DNA of 64,000 nt from Dendrophyllia cribrosa (Eukaryota > Cnidaria > Anthozoa > Scleractinia > Dendrophylliidae): the NCBI GenBank assembly GCA_024195265.1, contig JAJLRJ010000008.1, positions 21,102,958-21,166,957 of the forward strand, given 5' to 3'. Of the stretch, positions 13,101 through 25,100 are shown piece after piece. Each line of letters begins with the position of its first letter. The first letter of the stretch is position 1. The notes below the pieces were generated by a model, which had not been told where the DNA came from, ran no database searches, and saw only the letters and a list, made by a program, of their open reading frames with translations. A program made the translations under genes and the position numbers.

Positions 13101-16100
13101 CCTGTGGCTCGTGTGCAACTTTACATTATTTTACTTTCCTACATCTGGGTAACCCTGCAATGGACTACAACCAAAGACAAAAGTGTTGGGAAGGTTCCTT
13201 GTTTTCCTCACCCCTCCCCCCTCATCCCCCCTCTTCCAAAGTTGCTGTTAACGCAAATACTTAATTAACTTACACTGTCTTTTGTATAGACGTCTTCAAC
13301 ATTGGATTTGGGAGAGAGGGGGGCTATAAAAAGCGTTGTGCGAGCCTTTAATTGAGCTGAAACCCAAAGGTAGTGTCATTTATTAGCGTTTTACAAGCCT
13401 TCCCAACTAATTTTGTCTTTGGTTGTAGCATCCCATCGAGGTTAAGCTGTGGCAGAGTGGATCCCCTTGTGACTCGTGAATGACTTTACCGTTTTTTACC
13501 TTCCTACATCTGAGTCCTCATTCACTAGCAATCAAGTTATAGCAAAATGTACTGTTAAATACAGATCCACGCACAATTCTAATCATGCCTAACCTTTTTG
13601 TGGCCAGGTAAGTACCGATCTTCTCTTGGTGATCCCATAAAAGTTTATGGAGACTTAACACACTGCTGTCACTGATGTAAGAATAACTTGTGCTGTCTTC
13701 ATCTCTCTTGGAAGGACACTTGGATGAAATGGTTTTAAAAAAGCTGCAACACAACATACCAAAAAAATAACAAGGATTGTACACTGTATCAGAACGGTGG
13801 CATCAATTTCTATACTTTTGCATAGCAAAAGATGAAAGGACGTTTTAGTTAGTACTTATTCCTGCCCATAATAATGTTGGTATCAAGAAATGGTTTATTG
13901 TACCGGTGCAAATTAGCACTTATTCCTTTCAATCCAAGTTCAATAAAGAAAAAAGGATTAACGTCGAGCAATCTAAGACCCAACCGCACAACATGCAAGT
14001 TTTAAAAGATATTGTATTTGGGGAACTTCATCAAAGAAGCAAAATTATTAGCTATTGTCTTCAGTATTCTGATTGGTTAAGCACAAACATTTCCAAAAAT
14101 GTATTTGACGCAAATGGATTTTCTTTATTGTTATACTAAAATATAATTATGAACCATCAGCTCCTCCTCTATTCTTGAAACCAAAGATATTCTATGTGGG
14201 AAAGAGCCATTGCCGCAGAACAATGAAGTTTCCAGTAGTTCTTATGTCGATATAAAAAATAGAAATTTGCTTATTTATTAGACTTGACTAGAATACATGT
14301 TTCACAATTTCCCTCAAAGGTCAAGACATATTAATAGTCCGTTAGAACGGTTACGCAAATTTTTTAATTATAATATCAATGGTTTTATGTCAAGTTGTTC
14401 TTACTTTCTTGCCTTTTCAAAGTTTGTTTGAAGAAAACCATTAAACGGCTCCATATGTTTTTCTTTAGTGAACAGAACATGGTTGGCTAAGTTCTGGAGA
14501 ATCTGAAAGGAAAATACAATAACAACTTGTGTGGACAAACATTGATATTTTCTACTATGAAAGGTCCACAACAAAGACGCTAGCACCGGAACAAATGTCA
14601 TAAAATTAAGCCCGAAAGGCAACATAGCACCGTAGTGTCATTAGAGAAACGGTGTGGAAGCTTCATCAATAAAAACACTTGGTGCAGTAGGGTTTGATGA
14701 GGAGGATAATGTATTGATAAAAAGGGGTTTGTTGCTGATGATGACGATGATAAAGATGAAGGTTGTTATATATACAGTCAATCTCAAATCACTGGAAATC
14801 TAATTCCGAATAACAAATGTACTTTGTAGGAGGTGTCCCCTCACTGAAAAACATACTTAAAGTGCCTATCACCTCTAGAAAGTTATTTTCAGAATCAACT
14901 CTATGTACATTGAACAGTTGAATGGCAAAATATTTCTTGTTTTGAACGTCGCGTTTGTGAGTTATAGAGATTTGAATTTACAAAATGCTAATTAGATGAC
15001 GTCAACCCGGGAATTTGCCATTATTTCTACGCTAATTTACAATGGGCAGTTTACAGCTTGAGGATAATTAATTTGATCAATATTAAAAATAAACTGTGGG
15101 TAGTCAATTGATTCGAAAAAAATATTATTTAGAGGTGAAAACAAGTAGTTGTATAATAAACGATTCCCGGGTTGACGTCATCTAATTACCATTTTTTTAA
15201 TTCAAATCTCTATAACTCACTAAAGCGACGTTCAAAACAAGAAATATTTTACCATTCAACTTTTCAATGTACATAGAGTTGATTCTGTAAATAGCTTTCT
15301 AGGGGTGATAGGCACTTTAAGCTAGCATCCTGTTAATGGAACTTTGCCATTATGGATGTTTTACCATATCAACCAGTAAGTTCTTTTAAAAGTCTTCTGT
15401 AGCTTAGTGAGTAACGAATATGGGCTACATCTAAAAGGTCGTGGTTTTAAACCAATATGAGGAAATCAAATTTTCCTCTGGTTTTTACGATGTTCACATG
15501 ATCATCAGTCACTGTATATTTATCAAGGAATGTCAGAGAACGCTTATAAGTTACCTTGGACAATAGCATTAGTCCTCTCCTGAGTTCTTCTGAAGGTATC
15601 TGGTCAATGATACCTGTGACATGCGGTGAAGCTAAAGGACAAAAAGAACACTAAAGTTAGCAAATCCGAGTGTACTTATAGAAACGCTTAGTGGCATCTT
15701 GAAAGGGCAAAGGAGACGGTAGGCATACTTGAAACTGACATCATTTAAGGATATAATTATGAAAAATGCTTAATGTACTGCTGCTAAACTGAAACAAAAA
15801 ATAATCATAGAGCTGCTAACAACATTCACAGATCGTGAATACATGTACATGATGCCATCAATAAAAATTGAAGGACGAAAACACAAAGGAGATGGATTTG
15901 GAAGAAACACCTTTGAGCCACTCCTGAAGCTCAGCAAGGAAGGCACTAAAAACGTTAAACACAAGAGTAAACTTACTTATGGCTGGATTTATGAACCTAA
16001 GAAAGAAGGCACTGCCCACTGCTTCTAAACTGTGCTTTGGGAATCTCTGGTGGACAACCTAAAACATCACACGAGGTCAGTGGCAAGTTTGGGCAGGAGA

Positions 16101-19100
16101 ACGAGAATGGTGAGATTACAATTTTCTGGGTCCGTTTGTTCAAAAACAGGTTAATGCTATTCCAGGATAAAAAATTAACCGAAGACTTCAGTTTTGTTGT
16201 TGAAACTGAAGAGCAGAAAAAACTTAGTCATTTGACTCGATTTAAAATTGACGCGAATCCTGCGCTAGCTTAATCATATTTTAAAAGCCCACCTTCACCC
16301 AAAAGACGTGGAGGTCGTTTGTTTTTGTTTTGAAATGCTCCATTGTTCGTACGCCTGATCTGACTGGTTGCACACATTCAAGCGTGAATTTCGTGTAACA
16401 CGAAATTCAGCACAGAAAGTGGTCACGGCGTGCACAGCATTTTGGGTGAAGGTGGGCCTTTAAACAACGAGTCCCAGGAATGGATTATGGTTTGAACTTT
16501 AATTTGCAGTTGCGATAAACTGATCCCTTCTCGTATCAGTTGCATTTAGCATACCTCCTTTAAACAGTTGCACAGACTCCGTAGTTGAATTGGAAAGCTG
16601 AAAAAGAAAGACACCAGTTTACGAGAGATTACCGGGAAACAATAATTCATAACTATTATGAAAGACCTTCAAAGTAAGAAGACTTAGCAACTTGCAATTC
16701 ACTTTGAGATAATAATTCGTTTACCTGGTGAAAATAGGATTTTTTACCACTGAAATGCTTACTTGTTTTAGCTTAAATCTGCTTTTAGTATTATTGTTGC
16801 ATATAGGCCCTCAACCAGAGAAATTAATAAAATTTTGTTATCATTAAGGTGGCTTACTACAGTTTATAGGGGTCACCAGATGCTTCCGATAATATCGATC
16901 ACAGGTGACCATTTGTGGGAACAAGCAACAATTACAAAGTCAAAACCATCGTACAAGACAGTGGGTGTTTGTAATTTCACCATCCTCTGGTTAGAAGTGG
17001 CTTAAAACAAGCAACCGAGTGGTTGTCAGAAGACTGGGTTCTAATTCTATGAGGACGTTTTACTCAAAAATCACCCGTACGACCCTACCTCAAAATCTTA
17101 CCATTTAAACTTTGGATAAAAATAAACGTTCTTACAAGTTAAAACAAAAATCTGTAAGAGAGTTTTTCGCATACCAACGAAAATATCAAAAATAGGAATT
17201 TCGAAAAATATTTTAAAATCTGTCTTACAGATTTTGAAAAAAAATTGTTTGTAGATCGATGTTGACGTATATTTAAAAATATCTAAAATTGAGCATAGGT
17301 CGTACGGCTAGATTTCGAGAAATTCACGACCAAAAAAAACGTTTAGTACGATCTCCGAGCATGCGCAGTACTGCGTACACCACAGCCATTCACTTATCTG
17401 CGCGCGCGGCTGCTCGCGCATTACTAACTGTGTGCACGAGATCAGAGCTTCGTTGTTGTTTGCTCGCGCGGTATTGCTTGCGTGACACGCGCGCGTAAGG
17501 AAATTTATTGTCCCTCAAAACTGTATTTGGCCACCTTAAATCACAACAAACAATACTAAATTTTATAATCAAGGACCCTTCTGGCTATCTTGTAGAACAT
17601 ACACATGGGGATACATGAAAAGATCAAAAGGTCGTTTCCCTGGTACTAACAATAAATCAAAAGTAGAATATTGCAAGTGAACTCGCTAGATAAAAAAACA
17701 CAGATCATAAAAAGGCAAAATGTTTTAATTTGTTACCTTTCAGCAGAAACCACAATCTCGTTAAGGAATTTCTGTGCAGCTTTGATCAGATTATTCCTGT
17801 TCTCTTCAACACTTAGACCTTTTTCAAGCCTGTTTTTTAACAAAGAATAGGAAAGCTTAAACATTTTTGCCAGCATTATGCTTTGACTCCCTAACAATTC
17901 AGTGGTACCCATTCACAACACAAGGAAACTGGAGCAAAGCGATGGACCAATTATAAGCCATCGGGCCGTTTTAACCTGTTGGATTGAGTGGAGTAAGGTA
18001 CTGTGTCTCATTTCCAAGAAAACAACATCTTCTGTGCCTCCCTTACCAAAAATATAATAACTTTTGTTTACTAACCTTGTGGGATCAACTTCAAAGGAGA
18101 CCTGCTCTTTGTACATTGGAGCGATTAGTGGTCCCAACAGGGTATGCAAGTAATTGCCTCCAAATGCTTTGAAGCAGTAGGTTATGGTTTTACTTGCTAA
18201 GCTGTTTCCTCTAAACAGTGTCTGCATTCCCTCAGCACTGTACACCTAGTAAAGTAACAGTTTACAGCTTCTAAATTCTCTTGATTATTTCTGTGCTTTT
18301 TTCAGATAATACTTCAACAGCTATTTGGAGTTCTCAAACTTTACAAGCTGTTTTAGAAAGTAAATAAATAAGGAGACAACTGCGCGCAGGCTATCATAGG
18401 AGAAGATAAGCGTTTAACGAGAAAAAAATCACAAACAAAAAGTAAATAAATAACTAAAATAGCACCATTAAAGGATCTACTGTTCAATGAAGTTTTGCTC
18501 TCATTTGAATGATCACACGTGAGAGTTCATTTAGACTTGGACGTTAATAACCACCTTGCACAGCATAATAAACAGCACCACAGGTAAGTACTGCTCAATA
18601 GCTTTCATTTGAATGGTCAAACTGCATGATTTTATCCACAGATTGAAAAAGTTAGAACCACCTTATATATCAAAATAGACAGTACCACATACTGCTCAGT
18701 AGTTTTTACTTGAATGGTCAAACTCTGTGATTTCATCCACAGATTCAAAAGTTAGAATCACCTTGTACAGCATAGTAAACAGCACCACAGGTAAGTACTG
18801 CTCAATAGCTTTTAATTGAATGGTCACACTTTAGGATTTCATCCACAGACTCAAAAGTTAGAATCACCTTGTACAGCATAATAAACAGCACCACAGGAAA
18901 GTACTGCTCAGTAGCTTTCATTTGAATGGTCACACTTTAGGATTTCATTCACAGACCCAAAAGTTAGAACCACCTTGTACAGCATAATAAACAGCACCAC
19001 ACGAAAGTACTGCTCAGTAGCTTTCATTTGAATGGTCACACTTTAGGATTTCATCCACAGACTCAATTAAAGTTAGAATCACCTTGTACAGCATCATAAA

Positions 19101-22100
19101 CAGCACCACAGGTAAGTACTGCTCAATAGCTTTTATTTGAATGGTCACAATTCAGAATTCCATCGACAGACTTAATAAATACGTATTTAAAGTGCACCCA
19201 AACCCCAATTTTTTTTTCTGTTAATCAACTCAATGTATGTTAAAAAGTCGAATACTGAAATGTTTCTTGTTTTTAACGTCGCGTTAGTGAGTTATAGAGA
19301 TTTGAATTTACTAAATACTAATTAGATGACGTCAAATGCAGACTCGATTATTATACAACTACTTGTTTCCACCTCCTAGTAATAATTTTTTTACAAATCA
19401 ATTGACTATAAACAATTTTTATTAGTATTTCTTAAATTGATTATCCTTAAGCTGTGAACTGCGTATTGTAAATTGAAGTAGAAATAATGGTAAAGTCTGC
19501 ATTTGACGTCATCTAATTAGCATTTTGTAAGTTCAAATCTCTATAACTCACTAACGCGACAGTAAAAACAAGAAATATTTCACTATTCGACTTTTCAACG
19601 TACATTGAATTGATTAAAAGAAAAAAAAAATAGGGTTTAGGTGCACTTTAACCATAATAATACGACTTGAGCTGCTACTGTTGTACAGTACTTTTGTAAG
19701 AAGGAAAAAAATGTTGAACACACCTCCAACGCAAATAGATTGTTTAACAGCTGTGGCAGAATGTGCCTGTCATCAAACAGAGTGACCAGAACATGTGCCA
19801 ACTCATCCTGAAATGATAAAAGGAAGGACTCTTAATGGGAATGAATTTATTACCTAGTTTATTAACCTAGTTGTGACAAAACATAACAAGAACAAGAAGC
19901 AGATAAGTGCCTGTGTCGTTGTCCCTTTACATATCCATTAGATATATCTTACATATGGGTGCAAAGTGTATTAAAGTTTAAGAGCATGGTTTCAAATTGA
20001 TAGGCCTTATGCATGATGACGTCACCAGCTCAAACTTCACCACCAAGCCTAGTTTGTAGGAAATTTCTTGAAAACCTTTGCCAAGTTCACGTTGTTTTTG
20101 AGTGGGTATTCTTTTCAACTTTGCTTCTTTGAGAATACATTGATCAGACTGTCACAGGTTTACACTTCGAAAGTAAGGCTTGGGGGGGATGTAATTAGCT
20201 AGTCTGACGTAAACATGCATGAGGGCTATTGTAACAGCATTCTGACTGCCCGGCCAATCATCCTCACATAGAGGGACCGCTGTTTTGGGAAATAAAATGA
20301 AAAAACATACCATGATTGTTGAACTACAGAGTTTCATCGGCTTACCATATGCTGAGCAGGTGTGACATTGGCTAGAGCCATGGCAATCGGAAGTTTGCCA
20401 CCTTCTCCTGTTAGCGTCAGCAGATCAACCAGTCTATCAAATCTGTCCATCAACACTGTGTCTGCCAAATTGTCAAATTCAGTTCCCTAGGAGTGAGTGA
20501 TTCCACATTTAAGCAACAAATAATAAAGTAAACATTCATTGGATGACGTTTTCATAATATCTGGTACAATCAACATTGAAGTGTTCAAAAAATCCATACT
20601 TGTTACAATTGTTTCAATTGAGAAAGAGCAATCTTGGTTAGAATTTCATGACAGAATTCAATTTGTGACTAGTTAAGATTCAATATCTCAAACAGCAGAG
20701 AGATGTTAGGCCCACCACTTAAATGTTATCGGTTGGGTTGGATACAAAATAGTGAAGTTGGTTGGACAACCAGAACCATCGTATTTTTTGTTTGGCGTTA
20801 TTACCCATGGCCAAAGCCCACAATTTAGAGAACTTTATAATTTACTTATACTGCCTTTTATTTCAAGCAAGGCATAAAGTAATGAATTAATATTTTCACA
20901 ATTCTCTTTCTTTTATTTTGATCACTTGTTTTTCTTTTTTGTTTCTTCTTTTTTTTCCTATTGTTTGATCCTTTCTTTTTATTTTAACAAATTAGTGTGT
21001 GTAGCGATTTCTAATCATGTAATTAATTTCACTGGCCTGCCTAGATTAGCTTTTGCTACCTGCAGGCCAGTATTATAAACTCTATGATAACTAACTAATA
21101 AAGATTTTTGTTGTTGTTGTTGTTTTTTGTTTTATTCACAGCTTTTCTTGAGTTACAAATTAGCTTCACACCTGTTGTAGAATCTTTGTGAGCACCTCCA
21201 TGAAAACAGCTCGGGTCTGGAGATCTTCATGGTAACCAAGCCCTATAAAGTAAAGGAGCCAAATTACCACTGACTGCACTTACTTTTGCATTCATTTCTT
21301 ATTTTTCCTTATAATATTCAAGGGCCAATGTCACATATTTTGGTATAACTTTGACAGGGCAAAAAACAAACATTGTTTTGTGTTAAGTGTTCTTGTGTCA
21401 AGTGTTATCCTTCTTTCTTAACCCATTCACTCCTGAGAATTTTTACGTTTTTGAGCGATTTTCTGCATTCACATGCCCCATAGGATTTCGTGACTCCATA
21501 TTTAAAGTTACCATTGAAAGTGCTGCTGTTCTAAAACACTGAAGGCTCGAGTTTACTGGAAACGTCATTGTGACGATCTCATTTTGCTTGGTTGATTTGA
21601 AATGTGATATATAATGTGTGCGGAAAGAATCGAACGCTGTCCAAATTTTTGTTTTTTTCCCAGCATGCAGTGCGGTGGTGATATTGAAAATCGAGGCAAG
21701 GTCAGTATGCATTAGAACGAGAGGCTAGAGCTCGGCCCGAGCAATGAATAAGAGCAAAAAAATTCACTGCTAAGCTAGGACTAGGACTGAATTTTGCTGT
21801 GAATGTTGACTTTTGGGTTTGCCATGATGATTTGAATAAAAAAAAACTAAAGGCAAAAACGTGATTTTTGTTGTTTTTCTATGACGTTAAAAACGGTCAT
21901 TTTTGTTATTGTCCAAATTCAAACGCTGATATTCTGCAAAAATCGCTGACTTTTTTGTGTTTATTGGGTATCTCAATTTGAGGGACTTTCTAGTCAATGC
22001 TCAGAACTGCTAGTTAGGGCAATGTTCGCGCGATTGAGAAAGTTGCAATTTTTTAAAGCAGTGGAGTATTGTACGGCCGGTTTTGGCCGGTGTAGGAGCG

Positions 22101-25100
22101 AATGGGTTAAACAAAAAAATTATTTTTCTTACTGTTGATAGTTTTGATTCTTAAACCACTCAGACAAAAAACTTTTAAGACCAGCAACATGTCATCACTA
22201 TATTTTATTTGAAACCAGGCATATGCATCAAGATCTGGGGGGGAGGGTACTAGTTGTAGGGCAATATTTAGTACAAAGGTGAAAGTTGCATAAAAGCCAA
22301 CTTCAAGGGGTGGTGATTTTAAAAACTAGACAAGAAAGGTGGAGTTAGAACAGCTAGTGATAGTTAGTAGTCGAGGGTCAGTTCATCTAAGGTGATCAAG
22401 TTTGATACTATTGCCTATCACGTGACCTGGCCAACCCTAAACCTGGGACCTAACCCTAAGTTAGGCATGGTCCTGAGCTAAGTTACCCCCTACCCTAGAA
22501 ATTGTTCTAACCCTAGAATCTTAACTCTAACCCTAGATTTGAACTATCCTTAACCCTAGCTTTTGCCGGGGGGTGTCAAAAGCCCTGGTCACGTGACCGC
22601 CATTTTTCTTGATTAACCCATTCACTCCTGAGAATTTTTACGTTTTTGAGCGATTTTCTGCATTCACACGCCCCATAGGATTTCGTGACTCCATATTTAT
22701 AGTTACCATTGAAAGTGCTGCTGTTCTAAAACACTGAAGGCTCGAGTTTACTGGAAACGTCATTGTGACGATCTCATTTTGCTTGGTTGATTTGCAATAA
22801 AGGGTCCAATATGAATTATCTACGATTTTTGGTAAGTTCACAGCCATTTTTCATCTTTAGTAGCTGCCTGATGAGCATCATTAAGCTTGGAGGTAGTTCA
22901 GAGTCCACTTCTCAATGAAGCGAGTTAGGTGTTGTACTTCGTTTACGAATTTGGCTCGTTGCTCGTTGAACTGGAAAAATGGCCGCCTGGAAACGAAGTG
23001 GCTTTGGGACTCGACTCTGGATGAATTTCTCGACCTACCGCGGCATATTTTGGAAGTTGCGACCACAGGAGAATACAACAAGCGCGAAATTTCGGCGGTG
23101 GGTCGGAGTGGCTGTGGACTTAGTATAAATATGAAATGTGTGCGGAAAGAATCGAACGCTGTCCAAATTTTTGGCTTTTTCCCAGCATGCAGTGCGGTGG
23201 TGATATTGAAAATCGAGGCAAGGTCAGTATGCATTAGAACGAGAGGCTAGAGCTCGGCCCGAGCAACGAATAAGAGCAAAAAAATTCACTGCTAAGCTAG
23301 GACTAGGACTGAATTTTGCTGTGAATGTTGACTTTTGGGTTTGCCATGATGATTTGAATAAAAAAAACTAAAGGCAAAAACGTGATTTTTGTTGTTTTTC
23401 TGTGACGTTAAAAACGGTCATTTTTGTTATTGTCCAAATTCAAACGCTGATATTCTGCAAAAATCGCTGACTTTTTTGTGTTTATTGGGTATCTCAATTT
23501 GAGGGACTTTCTAGTCAATGCTCAGAACTGCTAGTTAGGGCAATGTTCGCGCGATTGAGAAAGTTGCAATTTTTTAAAGCAGTGGAGTATTGTACGGCCG
23601 GTTTTGGCCGGTGTTGGAGCGAATGGGTTAAACAAAGTCAATATTGAATTAATTATACTTTTTATTAACTGGGACGACAAGTCACCCCAAATATCCGTTT
23701 TTAGCTGGAAGTGGTCAAGTGGGGACTGTCAACCAAATGGTCCAGTTGTAAAGCCCAAAGGACTTCTTGTTTATCCAACAAAGACGATTTGATTATTTGT
23801 TTATTAACGATCATTTGCCTTCTCAGCAACCTGATAAAAACTCCCATTTATATACATGTAGTATTCTTGGCTTTCACATGACGTCATAAAAATGAAAAAA
23901 TCTAAAGTATATGTTGTGGTTCAATTTTATCCTTGGTTCAAATTTTATTTTCCTTTGTTTAAAACTCATTATCATACATTACCATAGCCAAAAACAAAGA
24001 AAAATAAAATTTGAACCAAGCATAAAATTGAACCACAACATATACATCCTGCAAAGTTGTTTCTAACATGGTATGTGGATACAAGTGTTATAATCTTTCA
24101 CCAAAAAGTTTCAGGTTTTAACGATGTTTTGCTTCCGATTTACAAAGGTTTTAAATGTGTCACGCAATTCGTCACTCTATTTCAGATAAGCCGTGAAAAT
24201 AAACAATTGAATCAGCTGAAAGTTATTGTTTGCATTATAAGTGCTAATAAGCCGAGTTAATGGAGCTTATGGCAAATACAATATTTTTTATTTGATTATT
24301 GGTGTAATTAAGACTTTGAATTTTTGGCCGCCATCTTTGTGCCCCTGAGTGGGGCACAAAGATGGCCGCTCCATACATTTCTTACTAAAAATGTCTAATA
24401 CTCGTTCTTCTATACCTCTTGAACAAAATGCTTTTGCGCTTCAAAATTTGGCCAAGATGTGTAGTTTTAAACTCTTTACAATTCCATAAACATTTTAGAT
24501 TCGAAAACTATTGTTTAATGCTTCTGAATTTTGATATGACGTAAGTGAAAACCAAGAATACTTTCTTTGTGTGATCTTACCTATTGCATACATGAGCCCA
24601 GTATCAATGTTGGCATTCAGCAGATTTGACATGGCCAGGACTGTGTTCTGATGCAGTGCTTGCGATGCAAGATAATGAACATTTTCCCGTGCACGTATCG
24701 TACCTTTCTCTCTGTTCATCAAGTTCATAAATAGAGTGAAGTACCTAATTTTAAATGAAAAACGAATATAAATTGTTACTACTGTTGAACCTGCCACGGA
24801 AGATATTCATATAACTAGCAGTAATCACAGATTATGGAGACGCGTTCGAAGGAATTTCCGGCGGAAATGAACCCCTGAAAAAAAAAAACAATAGGGGCAG
24901 CCATTTGGAAGACCGTCTACCAAAAAAATCTCAAATTTTACTGCACGTAAACCACAGGACAACCAACACGAAATTAGGATTGTGTTCTTCGAACGCGATA
25001 ATGAGACGTGTAAAATAATTATAACCACTATGACAGCCCATAAGTCGTTGCTTATGAAAGGTGGCCATGTACTTACTTGAGAAAGAGTTGAGACTTGGCC

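Noticed and set aside
22881..23250. 110-residue frames on both strands within the long piggyBac-like element
   Set aside because: Both strands are open over the same bases. The frames match no recognised domain and are deleted without consequence in the sister copy at 21418.
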